From: JAPLHP01 sp963720375
GTDB taxonomy: Bacteria; Chloroflexota; Dehalococcoidia; UBA2247; RBG-13-53-26
Direction of reading: 5' to 3'
DNA: 64,000 nt
NCBI GenBank assembly: GCA_963720375.1
Contig: CAVRFM010000023.1
Coordinates: 1 to 64,000 of the forward strand
The translations under genes were made by a program, and so were the position numbers. The notes under the pieces were generated by a model. That model was not told the origin of the DNA. It made no database searches and saw only the letters and a program-made list of their open reading frames with translations. Position 1 is the first letter of the stretch; each line of letters starts with the position of its first letter. This document shows, piece by piece, positions 50,307-61,300 of this stretch.

Positions 50307-50370
50307 CTCTCCTCCTAATTAAGAAGTATACTATACAATCTCGATCCGAACCAATCTCAGGGGTGATTGA

Positions 50371-51309
50371 TTGCAGGGGCGGTTGCTGGGTATCAGGAGG
50401 CTTCTCTGGGTCAGTGAAGGAACTGAATATTGGTGTTTTGACGCTGCAGATAGTGATTGTTATAATGGCCTCGTGGCACGAACAAATGGGGTTCCCGCTA
50501 AGATGCTGACGGTAGGTGAAGTCAACAGTACTTTTGCTGAAAAGGGAGTGGATATTAAGCTGCCGTTGCCCACTCACTTTTTGGTAAAGAATCTGCAGGT
50601 TCTTGAGAGAAGGAAAGTCCCGGGTGGGGTGGGGCTACTTTTGAGCGTAGAGTTCATAAATGATAATGGGGAGGAAGTTACCGATCTGTTTCACTGTGAA
50701 GGAGGGGTAAAGGTAGAGGGTAGAAAGAAGACTGAAACAGCAGAGATCCAGCAGCCACCCCTGACAGACCTGCTGCCCCTGCGCTCGAAAGAGGAATTTG
50801 AGAGCGATGACGAGGTGAAGTCTTATTTGAAAGAAGCTATCAGTCACCTGCTGCAGGATAAGGGGTACCGGCTTGGTGAGCGCGGCGATGTTGATTTGTA
50901 TTTTGAGCGGCAGGAGCAGGGGTTCTTTATTAGTCTGGCAGTACGGTGTGACGAGTCACTCCTTGAAAAGGCGAAGAGCTTAGTAGAACTAAGGCAGAGG
51001 TATGGTGTTGATAATGAGTATGGCCTTATAGTCCCAGCCTTTCAGGATTCTCTGGGGGTTCCGCTTCTAAGTCAGGAGCGCTGGATATTGAGAAACCAGG
51101 AGTTCCTGACAATAAATCGGATCGGGGTCTATGCTGTTGATAATTGGAATCCAAATCTGCTCTATGCTTTTACTATTCACCCTTCCCCAAGAGATCTCAA
51201 GAAATACTTCATGACTACGGGACCTAAGTGGTCTCTGGTTCGTAGCCGCTATGTTCTGGGCAGATCTAAGAAGAAGGCGGCTGGTCTTGAGTCTCCATCG
51301 GATGGTTAG
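50371..51309 (+). CDS. Hypothetical protein, 312 residues
   Basis: A soluble protein of no recognised family. The N-terminal 130 residues look beta-rich (YWCFDAADSDCYNGLVA, GVGLLLSVEFIND). The C-terminal half (residues 155-290) has a strand-helix-strand order FFISLAVRCDESLLEKAK then EYGLIVPAF that resembles the protein at 33688-34257. The start is the TTG at 50371, 64 bp from the divergent BchI-like gene, so they share a promoter region. A link to the CODH maturation operon is possible but unsupported by motifs. Confidence 0.6.
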   Translation: MQGRLLGIRRLLWVSEGTEYWCFDAADSDCYNGLVARTNGVPAKMLTVGEVNSTFAEKGVDIKLPLPTHFLVKNLQVLERRKVPGGVGLLLSVEFINDNGEEVTDLFHCEGGVKVEGRKKTETAEIQQPPLTDLLPLRSKEEFESDDEVKSYLKEAISHLLQDKGYRLGERGDVDLYFERQEQGFFISLAVRCDESLLEKAKSLVELRQRYGVDNEYGLIVPAFQDSLGVPLLSQERWILRNQEFLTINRIGVYAVDNWNPNLLYAFTIHPSPRDLKKYFMTTGPKWSLVRSRYVLGRSKKKAAGLESPSDG

Positions 51310-51469
51310 GGACAAAGGCAGTATGACCTGTGGTAAAATGAAGTGGGAGCCTGTTAAGGATCGGTAGCAACAGTTATTAACCTTTGTTGCTCGCCCCTGC
51401 AGCAAAACCAGACGGAAACAGGATCTTATATTTCTTCCCTAAAATAATCTAAGGAGTATTCTCAGAAGC

Positions 51470-53896
51470 ATGACATCTATGAAACCAGAGAGGTTAACGG
51501 AGCAAGCCCAGCAGGCGATAGCTGCTTCACAGGAGCTTGTCAGGCGCTATCGGCACAGCCAGTGGGATGTTGAGCATGTGTTGTTAGCCCTATTGGAGCA
51601 AGAGGATAGCCTGACAGCCAAGATAATGAAGGAGCTTGGGGTGGATGATGGGGTAGTGAAGCAGCAGGTAGAATTGGTTTTGGAGAAGGCACCAAAGGTT
51701 ACTTATGAAGGTGCTCAAATCTATGCAACCCCGCGCATTCCTCGTCTTCTTGAGTCCGCTGCATCTGAGGCAGACAGGCTGAAGGATGAATTCGTCGGCA
51801 TTGAGCATCTTCTTATTGCTATAGCCATGGAGCCGAATGGGGAAGCAGCGCGTATTCTCAGGTCGGCAGGTGTGGATCAGGAGGGTATTTATCGGGCTCT
51901 GCGCAATGTGCGGGGAAGCCATAGAGTTACTGATAGAAGAGCTGAAAGCAAGTACCGTAGCCTGGAGAAATACGGACGTGATCTGACGGAGATGGCGAGG
52001 CAGAGCAAGATAGACCCTGTGATCGGTAGGGAGGACGAGATTCGCCGGGTCACGCAGATCCTATCTCGGCGCACTAAGAATAACCCCATAATCATTGGTG
52101 AAGCTGGAGTAGGTAAAACTGCTATCGCTGAAGGTCTGGCTCAGAAGATTGTTGCTGAGGATGTTCCTGATTCATTGAAAAACAAGAGGATGATTGCCTT
52201 GGACATGACCTCTCTGGTGGCTGGCAGCAAGTTTAGAGGTGAGTTTGAAGACAGGCTTAAAGCTGTGATTGACGAAGTACGCCAATCCAACGGAGAGATT
52301 ATCCTTTTCATTGACGAATTTCACACTGTGGTTGGTGCTGGAGCGGCTGAGGGGGCTATAGATGCCAGTAACATACTCAAACCGGCTCTTGCCAGAGGGG
52401 AGCTTCAGTGTATAGGAGCCACTACCCTGAATGAGTATCGGGAGCATATTGAAAAGGACAAGGCTTTAGAGAGGAGGCTTCAGCCTGTATTTATCGAACA
52501 ACCTAGTGTTGAAGCTACGGTAGAGATGCTTCGGGGGCTTCGACCCAGATATGAGGCGCATCATAAGATTGAGATTGCTGATTCAGCCCTTATCGCTGCT
52601 GCCAAGTTATCGCACAGGTATATCACTGATCGATTCTTGCCTGACAAAGCTATTGACCTTATCGATGAGGCAGCCAGCAAACTTCGCATTGATCTGGAGA
52701 GTGCGCCACCACCGGTAAAGAAACTGGAGCAGGAACTCAAGCACTTGACCAACGAGGAAGAGGCGGCATCGCAACGGCGTGACTATCAGCGTGCTGCTGA
52801 GCTTAAGTCACAAATGTTGCGACTCGAGGAAGAGTACAAAGAGGCCAAGAATGAATGGCTTCAGAGCAGGAAGATTGACCGTGTCGTGGATGAGAGTGAC
52901 ATTGCTGAACTCGTTTCTAAATGGACCGGAATACCGCTTTCTCGCATGCTGGAGAGCGAGTCAAAGAAGCTAGTCCATATGGAGGAAGAGATCCATAAAA
53001 GGATCATCAATCAGGAAAGAGCTGTGGCAGCTGTTTCAGAAGCCATTCGGCGGGCTAGAGCCGGACTAAAAGACCCGAAGAGACCTATTGGCAGCTTTAT
53101 CTTTCTCGGCCCTACAGGGGTGGGTAAGACAGAATTGGCCCGTGCTTTGGCGGAGTTTCTATTTGATGATGAAAATGCTTTGGTACGCCTGGATATGTCA
53201 GAGTACATGGAGAAACATACTGTCTCGAGGCTTATTGGTGCTCCACCGGGGTACGTTGGGTATGATGAGGGAGGACAACTCACTGAATTGGTACGTCGTC
53301 GTCCATTCAGGGTTATTCTTTTTGATGAGATTGAAAAAGCTCACCCAGACGTATTCAATATAATGTTGCAGATTCTGGAAGATGGGCGATTGACTGATGG
53401 ACATGGCCGAGTTGTGGATTTCAAGAATGTTGTAGTCATAATGACCAGCAACTTGGGCACACAAGAAATACAGCGTCAGAGGATTGGCTTTCGTCTGGAG
53501 AAAGAGCTTGATCAGGAACGGTTACGGCAGACAATCAGCACTGCTCTGAAGCAGACATTCCGGCCTGAACTCCTTAACAGGATAGACGAAATAATTATCT
53601 TTGATTCACTGACTGAGCAGCATCTTCATCAAATCATTGAGCTGCTGCTAAAGGAAGTGCAGAAACGGCTTTCTGAGCACAGGATAACAGTCGAGTTGAG
53701 TGAATCTGCTAAGGCGTGGCTTATTAAGGAAGGCTATGACCCTGTTTATGGTGCAAGACCATTGCGGCGGGCAATTCAGCATCATGTAGAGAATCCGCTT
53801 TCTAAAAGAATCCTGGATGGTGAATTTGTGGAGGGGGATGTTGTCTTAGTTGACTCTGTGCCTGATGGGTTGACGATTACGAAGAAAAGTAGTTGA
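51470..53896 (+). CDS. clpC: ATP-dependent Clp protease ATP-binding subunit ClpC
   Basis: An 808-residue Hsp100 unfoldase. It has an N-terminal double Clp repeat (residues 5-145), NBD1 with Walker A GEAGVGKT, a UVR-type middle segment (EEEAASQRRDYQRAAELKSQ) marking ClpC rather than ClpB, and NBD2 with GPTGVGKT and the C-terminal domain (YGARPLRRAIQ). It feeds substrates to ClpP, which is not in the window. The ATG at 51470 has AAGGAG 13 bases upstream. Dtd follows after six bases. Confidence 0.94.
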   Translation: MTSMKPERLTEQAQQAIAASQELVRRYRHSQWDVEHVLLALLEQEDSLTAKIMKELGVDDGVVKQQVELVLEKAPKVTYEGAQIYATPRIPRLLESAASEADRLKDEFVGIEHLLIAIAMEPNGEAARILRSAGVDQEGIYRALRNVRGSHRVTDRRAESKYRSLEKYGRDLTEMARQSKIDPVIGREDEIRRVTQILSRRTKNNPIIIGEAGVGKTAIAEGLAQKIVAEDVPDSLKNKRMIALDMTSLVAGSKFRGEFEDRLKAVIDEVRQSNGEIILFIDEFHTVVGAGAAEGAIDASNILKPALARGELQCIGATTLNEYREHIEKDKALERRLQPVFIEQPSVEATVEMLRGLRPRYEAHHKIEIADSALIAAAKLSHRYITDRFLPDKAIDLIDEAASKLRIDLESAPPPVKKLEQELKHLTNEEEAASQRRDYQRAAELKSQMLRLEEEYKEAKNEWLQSRKIDRVVDESDIAELVSKWTGIPLSRMLESESKKLVHMEEEIHKRIINQERAVAAVSEAIRRARAGLKDPKRPIGSFIFLGPTGVGKTELARALAEFLFDDENALVRLDMSEYMEKHTVSRLIGAPPGYVGYDEGGQLTELVRRRPFRVILFDEIEKAHPDVFNIMLQILEDGRLTDGHGRVVDFKNVVVIMTSNLGTQEIQRQRIGFRLEKELDQERLRQTISTALKQTFRPELLNRIDEIIIFDSLTEQHLHQIIELLLKEVQKRLSEHRITVELSESAKAWLIKEGYDPVYGARPLRRAIQHHVENPLSKRILDGEFVEGDVVLVDSVPDGLTITKKSS

Positions 53897-53902
53897 CGAT
53901 CG

Positions 53903-54346
53903 ATGAGGGTATTGCTGCAGCGGGTGACCCAGGCCTCTGTTAGTATTGATGGAGAAGAAGTAGCCCGGATCGGCAAGGGACTGGTGTGCCTGGTGGGTGT
54001 AGCTCAGGGAGACACGGAAAGCGATGCACGATTCTTGGCCGAGAAGGCAGCCAACCTCCGTATATTCTCAGACGAGGCAGGCAAATTCAATCTCTCACTG
54101 GTGGATGTCAATGGAGAACTGTTAGCGGTGAGCCAATTCACACTACTGGCTGATGCTCGCAAAGGTCGACGACCCAGCTTCACTCAGGCAGCATTGCCAG
54201 TTGAGGCTGAAGCTCTATTCAACAAGTTTGTGGAACTGGCGAGGGCTACGGGCCTGAGAACGGAGACAGGGCGATTCCAGAAGCACATGCTGGTGGAAAT
54301 CTACAATGACGGCCCAGTTACCGTTCTCCTAGATAGCAAGCTGTGA
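53903..54346 (+). CDS. dtd: D-aminoacyl-tRNA deacylase
   Basis: A 147-residue enzyme that removes D-amino acids (and glycine from tRNA-Ala) to police translation. The two active-site motifs are present: SQFTLLAD at about 77-84 and NDGPVT near the C-terminus. The N-terminus MRVLLQRVTQASV is characteristic. It begins six bases after clpC and ends 17 bp before the converging rpoC stop. Confidence 0.96.
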   Translation: MRVLLQRVTQASVSIDGEEVARIGKGLVCLVGVAQGDTESDARFLAEKAANLRIFSDEAGKFNLSLVDVNGELLAVSQFTLLADARKGRRPSFTQAALPVEAEALFNKFVELARATGLRTETGRFQKHMLVEIYNDGPVTVLLDSKL

Positions 54347-54363
54347 GAAGCTATCAAGTTATG

Positions 54364-57300
54364 CTAGTTTGATTCCTTTGATTCCTCTGAAATATCCCCT
54401 GTGGCAGCAGCCTGTAACTGGGGCTCAGCCTGGCCCTCAAGTTCTTCTGGCTTGCTTACCACTTCTTCTAGGATGACTTCTTCCTGCTTAATGAGCTGAC
54501 CTTGTAAGGCCTGTAAGTCTTCCGGTTTGAGACAGCGAGCGGGGATGAGTCTCCCTATAATCACATTCTCCTTAAGCCCCAGGAGTCTATCCACCTTTCC
54601 GTTTATGGCTGCCTCTGTGAGTACTCGAGTGGTCTCCTGGAAAGAAGCTGCAGCCAGCCAGCTATCCGAATTGAGGGCAGCCTTTGTTATCCCTAAGAGG
54701 GCAGTCTGAGCTGTGGCTGGTTCGCCTGCTTCAGCTACCACTCTAGCATTGATATCCTCAAAGGCGAAGCGATCTACCAGGTCTCCGGGAAGTAATTCGG
54801 TATCACCAGGGGAATCGACCCTTACCTTTTGCAGCATTCGGCGGCCTATAATCTCGATATGCCTATCGTTGATGGTAACTCCTTGAGAGCGATAGACTTT
54901 CTGTATTTCGTCCACAAGATATCGCTGCACAGCTTCACGTCCTTTGATACGCAGGATGTCCTGGGGATTAGCATGGCCGTCAGTAAGTTGGTCACCGGCC
55001 TTCACATGAGAACCATTTACTATTCTAATATTTGATGTAAAAGGAATGATGTATTCTTCCTCTTCCTTTTCCTCATAGCTGATGATGAGGTTGTCGCCTT
55101 CAATGTTTACCTTGCCACTCACAGGAGCTAACAGGAGGGGGACTGGTGACGACACATCTGCTTCTTCTTCAGCCGAGGCTGTTGAGGATTGCTTGGCTAA
55201 AACTGTTCCTACATCTACCCATTCACCATCGCTGACCTGCGGTTCTGTGCCGGGGGGCAGAGGGTATTCGTTACGATATAACTCAGAGTTAGTAATCCTT
55301 ATTTTGTAACCTTCTTCGGTGGGTAATACCTCTGCCACACCGTCAATTTCGGAAAGGATGGCTTGCCCTTTTGGTATTCTTGATTCAAAGAGTTCTTCTA
55401 CTCGTGGCAATCCGGTGGTGATATCCAAACCCAATACGCCGCCGGTGTGGAAGGTACGGAGTGTTAGCTGTGTTCCTGGCTCCCCGATACTCTGGGCGGC
55501 GATAATGCCGACTGTGGTACCCTCCTCTGCCAAGCGACCTTTGGAGAGGTCATTACCGTAGCAGGACTGGCAGATGCCGACCCTTGCCTGACAGCTAAGT
55601 GGCGACCTGGCGTAGACCTGACTTATTCCTGCTGAGACAATCTGCTTTGCCTTCTCCTCGGTTATTTCCTCGTTTCGATCTACGATAACCTTACCGTCAG
55701 AGGGGTCAGTTACTGCAGCTGCGGCCAAGCGTCCTACTATGCGCTCAGAAAGATGAGGCAGAAAACTGTCTTTGGACTCTGTGCACCAAATACCAGAAGT
55801 TGTGCCACAATCCTTCTCAGTAATGATGACATCTTGAACAATGTCTACAAGGCGTCTGGTAAGGTAGCCCGCATCTGAGGTTCTCAAGGCAGTATCTGCC
55901 AGTCCCTTACGGGCGCCATGCGTAGAGATAAAGTACTCCAAGACGGAAAGTCCTTCGTTGAAGCTGGACCTGATGGGGAAGTCTATAATCTTACCCGAAG
56001 GATCTGTCATCAAGCCGCGCATGCCTGCCATTTGCCTTATCTGAGACATGTTTCCTTTTGCTCCAGAGGTTGCCATCATGTAGACCCCCCCGTAGCGATC
56101 CAATGATTGTGAGACAAGGTCGGTGATTTTATCAGTAGTCTCTGTCCACAGGTCCACTGTGCTGCTATACCGTTCCTCATCAGTGATTAGTCCCCGATAG
56201 TGCTGGTCTTCTATTTGAGCAATGACCTTTTCTGCCTCCCGGAGAACCTGAGGTTTTTCTTGTGGGACTTTTACATCGTTAATACTGATGGTGGTACCCG
56301 ATTTGGTGGCATATCTGAATCCCAAATTCTTGATATTGTCAGCCATAATAGCGGCATCTACATTGCCCACTAATTTGATGCAGTCTGCGATAAGCCGCTT
56401 CAGACGTGTCTTGTCTACTGTTTCGTTAATGAACCCAACTTCTTTGGGCATGATGCTGTTAAAGATAATACGTCCCACGGTTGTCTTAATACGCTTATTC
56501 TGATCATCATCATGCATCCGTACTTCGATCTCTGCACCCAAGTCAACGATGTCCAGGTTGTAGGCCAACTCCGCTTCACTGAAGCTGCCGAAAGATTTTC
56601 CTTCCCCTTTAGCCCCTGGCTTGGGGGATGTCAGGTAATAGCAACCAAGGACCATGTCAAGAGTCGGTGCTACTGCAGGTTCTCCGTTGCTAGGCAAGAT
56701 CATGTTGTGGATACTGAGCATTGCTTTTCTGGCCTCCATGACTGCAGCCCTGGATAGGGGAACATGCACAGCCATTTGGTCTCCATCGAAGTCTGCATTA
56801 AAGGCAGTGCACACCAGAGGATGAAGTTGAATAGCACTGCCTTCGATTAACACAGGCTCAAATGCCTGAATGCTAAGTCGGTGCAATGTTGGGGCTCGGT
56901 TGAGCAAAACCGGCCTTTCTTTAACGACTTCCTCCAAGATACTCCAGATTTCTGGTCTTGCTCTCTCTACCATTCTCTTTGCACTCTTGATGTTGGTAGC
57001 AAGACCCTGTTGTACCAGGCGAAACATGAGGAATGGTTTGAAGAGTTCCATGGCCATGCGCTTGGGCAATCCACATTGATGAAGCCCCAGTTCAGGACCC
57101 ACTATTATTACTGAGCGCCCGCTGTAATCGACTCTCTTGCCCAGAAGATTCTGGCGGAAACGTCCCTGTTTGCCTCGAAGTACATCTGATCGTGACTGCA
57201 AAGGTCGGTTGCCTGCGCCAGTAATAGCCCTTCTTTGTCTCCCATTGTCAATAAGAGAATCCACTGCCTCTTGCAGCATCCTTTTTTCGTTGTGGATAAT

Positions 57301-58263
57301 TATCTCGGGGGCACCTACGTCCAGCAGCCTTCGAAGGCGATTATTCCGGTTGATTACCCTTCGATAAAGATCATTGAGATCGCTGGTAGCAAATCGTCTC
57401 CCATCTAGCTGTACTATGGGCCGTAAGTCAGGGGGCAGAACGGGGAGGATGGTCAAAATCATCCATTCGGGCTTATTGCCGCTGCGACGGAAAGCTTCAA
57501 CTACCTGTAATCTCTTAATGGCTTTCTTCCGTCGTTGTCCTGAGGCAGATATTATTTCCTGATGTAAGGCTGTATGTAGTTCTTCCAGATGAAGCTTGCG
57601 GAGGATAGTCAGGATAGCTTGAGCACCTGAATCTGCTTCGAAGAAGTTGCCATGTTTCCTTTTAAGTTCGCGGTATTTGCCATCCGTTAGCAGTTTCAGA
57701 GGACGCAAATCCTCTATCTCTTCAATCTTTTCCTCGATTTCCTTCTCTAACCGAATCCGCTCCTCGACATTGACATCTTCCTTTTGGGATATCTGCTGTC
57801 GCTCTTCCTGTAGTTGCTGGATCAGTCTTTGTTTTGGCTCTTCGTCTACACTGGTTATGATGTACTGGGCAAAGTAGATGATACGCTCTAGACTGCGTGG
57901 TGAAAGGTCAAGGAGTAATCCTATTCTGCTCGGTATTCCTTTCACAAACCAGCTGTGAGCCACCGGGGCGGCTAATTCTATATGCCCCATGCGCTCCCGG
58001 CGCACCTTGGAGAGAGTAACCTCTACGCCGCAGCGGTCACAGCGGATACCCTTATAGCGTACCTTCTTATATTTCCCGCAGTAGCATTCGAAGTCCTTGG
58101 TGGGTCCAAAGATCCTTTCGCAAAAAAGGCCGTCTCTCTCTGGTTTCAGACTACGGTAATTTATAGTCTCCGGCTTTGTTACCTCACCCCAGGACCAGCT
58201 TTTGATCTGCTCTGGTGAGGCAAGAGAGATTCGTATTCCGCTAAGGCTATCGGCACTAAACAA
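54364..58263 (-). CDS. rpoC: DNA-directed RNA polymerase subunit beta'
   Basis: A 1299-residue catalytic subunit. The N-terminal zinc ribbon (CYCGKYKKVRYKGIRCDRCG), the catalytic NADFDGDQMAVH motif, the trigger-loop region and the second zinc site (C-x6-C-x2-C around residue 890, CQARVGICQSC) are all recognisable. It follows rpoB after 47 bp on the same strand. The C-terminus ends in an acidic, Ser/Glu-rich tail. Length lies within the bacterial range for a beta' without large insertions. Confidence 0.97.
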   Translation of the reverse strand: MFSADSLSGIRISLASPEQIKSWSWGEVTKPETINYRSLKPERDGLFCERIFGPTKDFECYCGKYKKVRYKGIRCDRCGVEVTLSKVRRERMGHIELAAPVAHSWFVKGIPSRIGLLLDLSPRSLERIIYFAQYIITSVDEEPKQRLIQQLQEERQQISQKEDVNVEERIRLEKEIEEKIEEIEDLRPLKLLTDGKYRELKRKHGNFFEADSGAQAILTILRKLHLEELHTALHQEIISASGQRRKKAIKRLQVVEAFRRSGNKPEWMILTILPVLPPDLRPIVQLDGRRFATSDLNDLYRRVINRNNRLRRLLDVGAPEIIIHNEKRMLQEAVDSLIDNGRQRRAITGAGNRPLQSRSDVLRGKQGRFRQNLLGKRVDYSGRSVIIVGPELGLHQCGLPKRMAMELFKPFLMFRLVQQGLATNIKSAKRMVERARPEIWSILEEVVKERPVLLNRAPTLHRLSIQAFEPVLIEGSAIQLHPLVCTAFNADFDGDQMAVHVPLSRAAVMEARKAMLSIHNMILPSNGEPAVAPTLDMVLGCYYLTSPKPGAKGEGKSFGSFSEAELAYNLDIVDLGAEIEVRMHDDDQNKRIKTTVGRIIFNSIMPKEVGFINETVDKTRLKRLIADCIKLVGNVDAAIMADNIKNLGFRYATKSGTTISINDVKVPQEKPQVLREAEKVIAQIEDQHYRGLITDEERYSSTVDLWTETTDKITDLVSQSLDRYGGVYMMATSGAKGNMSQIRQMAGMRGLMTDPSGKIIDFPIRSSFNEGLSVLEYFISTHGARKGLADTALRTSDAGYLTRRLVDIVQDVIITEKDCGTTSGIWCTESKDSFLPHLSERIVGRLAAAAVTDPSDGKVIVDRNEEITEEKAKQIVSAGISQVYARSPLSCQARVGICQSCYGNDLSKGRLAEEGTTVGIIAAQSIGEPGTQLTLRTFHTGGVLGLDITTGLPRVEELFESRIPKGQAILSEIDGVAEVLPTEEGYKIRITNSELYRNEYPLPPGTEPQVSDGEWVDVGTVLAKQSSTASAEEEADVSSPVPLLLAPVSGKVNIEGDNLIISYEEKEEEEYIIPFTSNIRIVNGSHVKAGDQLTDGHANPQDILRIKGREAVQRYLVDEIQKVYRSQGVTINDRHIEIIGRRMLQKVRVDSPGDTELLPGDLVDRFAFEDINARVVAEAGEPATAQTALLGITKAALNSDSWLAAASFQETTRVLTEAAINGKVDRLLGLKENVIIGRLIPARCLKPEDLQALQGQLIKQEEVILEEVVSKPEELEGQAEPQLQAAATGDISEESKESN

Positions 58264-58310
58264 AGCGTTGCCTCCTTGGAAATGCAGTTTCCATTATGCT
58301 TATGCTGTGG

Positions 58311-61300
58311 TCAGATTTTCTCTTCGCTGGATAACTCTACTGATAATCCTAGACTCTGTAGTTCGCGGACCAGAACGTTGAAGGATTCCGGCAGTCCTGG
58401 AGGATACACATCCTCACCCTTAGTAATAGCTTCATAGGCTTTAGCTCTTCCAGCGATATCGTCGGACTTGATGGTGAGAAGCTCTTGGAGGGTGTGGGCA
58501 GCTCCATAGGCTTCTAGTGCCCAGACCTCCATCTCGCCAAAGCGTTGCCCTCCGAATTGAGCCTTGCCTCCCAATGGCTGTTGTGTGATCAGTGTGTAAG
58601 GACCTGTTGAGCGAGCATGTATCTTATCCTCCACGAGGTGGATTAGCTTCATCATATAGACATATCCCACTGTTACAGGCTGATCAAATGGCCGGCCAGT
58701 GCGTCCGTCGTAAAGTATGGTTTTACCGTAGATTGGTGGAGAAACGGATCTTTCTTTAATCACCTTCTCTACCTGTTGTTGTATTTGTTTATCAGTGAGT
58801 CCTTCAGTTGAAACCCCCAGCTCTTTAAGCCAGAGGCGAAGGCATACCAGAGTAGCTTCGGAGGTGAGATCCTGGCTGAATACCTTATCGCCATCGAAGC
58901 CCTGAGTTTGAAGCCATGTTTTTGCCTTTTTAAGCCTCTCCTCGGGGTTAGGATCATCGTTGCTGGAATCAGCCTGGCGGATAATCCAAGCTCTTGCCAG
59001 GGCATTCTCAATCACCGCCGTATCAGCTCCCTCAAATACAGGGCAGTCGACTTTGAAACCAAGCTCGTGGGCGGCCCAGCCAAGGTGGGTCTCGAAAATC
59101 TGCCCCAAATTCATTCGAGAGGGTACTCCGATAGGGTTGAGGATGATATCAACGGGTGTGCCGTCGGGCAGGAAGGGCATGTCTTCTTCGGGCAGTATAC
59201 GAGCTATAACACCCTTATTACCATGCCTGCCGGCCAGTTTGTCTCCCTCTGAAGCCTTCCTCTTTTGGGCAATCCATACTCTTACCAGCTTGCTGACTCC
59301 CTCCTGTAATTCATCACGGTTGGTAAAAATTCTTACCGCGATCACCAATCCCTTTTCACCGTGAGGTACCCGAAGAGAGGTGTCTTTTACTTCCCGGGCT
59401 TTCTCACCGAAGATGACTCTGAGGAGCTTCTCTTCGGCACTCAACTCGGTTTCTCCCTTGGGGGTGATCTTCCCTACCAGAATGTCTCCTGACTCAACGG
59501 TGGCACCGACTTGTATAATCCCGTCATCGTCGAGCTTGCGAAGACTCTCTTCACCCACATTGGGAATGTCCCTGGTAATTTCCTCGGCACCTAGCTTGGT
59601 CTCTCTTGCTTCAACCTCATACCGTTCAATGTGGATTGAGGTAAATTTGTCGTCTTTGACCATCTTCTCTGAGATTACAATCGCATCTTCGAAGTTGTAT
59701 CCTTCCCAGCTCATGAAAGCACAAAGCAAATTTTGCCCCAGTGCCAGTATTCCCTTGTCAGTGGCTGAGCTGTCGGCTAGTACCTGACCCAAGTGAACCC
59801 TGGAGCCTTTGCTTACAATGGGATGTTGGTTGACACAGGTTCCTTGGTTAGTACGCATGAATTTCGTCAGGGGATAAACATGTTCTTCGCCGCTATCACT
59901 TCTGACAACAATCTGTTTCCCAGTGGCAGAGACAACCTCACCGTCGCTGTCACTCAGGATCAACTGGCCACTATCTCGGGCCACTTGTTGCTCTATTCCT
60001 GTTCCTACTATCGGAGACTCAGAGCAAAGCAAAGGCACTGCCTGGCGCTCCATGTTTGATCCCATCAGCGCTCGGTTAGCATCATCATGTTCCAAGAAGG
60101 GAATTAGGGAGGCAGATATACCTACTATCTGTTTTGGGGAAACGTCCATAAGGTCGATGTTCTCAGGGGCCTCTGAAAAGAATCGTTCCCCTTTTCTCAC
60201 CTCGATTTTGCTCTCGCTGAATTGGCCACCAGACCCGATGGGGGCATTGGCTTGGGCGATGACATAGTCCTCTTCTTTATCAGCCGGAAGGTAGACAATC
60301 TGGTCAGATACGAAAGGCAGCACCTTCACATCTCTTGGTGATAGCTCGGAGACTTGCTCAGCAATCTTAGGGGTGATACGCGCTCCCTTTTTAGCAATTT
60401 GATGGCCATCCTCGTCAGATATCGGCTCTCTGAGGGTTCTATTGAGCAACTCCTCTGGCGTATTTCTTACCTCTCGGACTACTTTTCGATATGGAGTTGT
60501 TATGAAACCATATTCATCAATGGAGGCGTAGGTAGCCATGGAACTTATCAGGCCGATATTTGGCCCCTCAGGTGTCTCAATAGGACAAATCCTGCCGTAG
60601 TGAGAATGGTGAATATCACGGACCTCGAAGCCAGCCCGTTCTCTTGATAGTCCTCCGGGACCCAGTGTTGATAGACGACGTTTATGGGTTAATTCCGCCA
60701 GAGGATTAGTCTGATCCATGAATTGACATAACTGGGAGCCACTAAAGAAGTCCCTTATTGCGGTATTTATAGGTCGTGTATTGATGAGGGCGTTTGGTGT
60801 AACAGTTTCAGGGTCAACGATGCTCATGCGTTCCTTTACCATTCGCTCTAGGTTCAGAAGGGCAATATGGAACTGGTTCTGAATTAGTTCACCGACGGTG
60901 CGCAGTCTTCGATTGCTCAAATGATCAATATCATCAGGTGCTTCCATGCCATTGTTGACCATGATGATGTGATGTACTATGGCTACAAGGTCTTCTCGGG
61001 TGAGGGCAGAACTACTATGGTTATTCTCTAATGTCTCTTGCCCCAGCCTCTTGTTGAGCTTGTAACGGCCGACCTTGCCCAGATTGTAGTGTCTGGGGTT
61101 AAAGAACAGGTTGTTCAGTAAGGTCTTGGCATTGTCGATATTAGGGAGATCTCCGGGGCGCAGACGTCTGTGGATTTCGAGTATAGCCTCAGTTTCATTC
61201 TTGATAAAAGAGTCCTGTTTAGCGCTAGCTGCAATGAAGGAGTGGTCTGGATTTGTATCTACATCTTTGAATAGCTGGAGTAAATCCTCGGTACCGGCAT

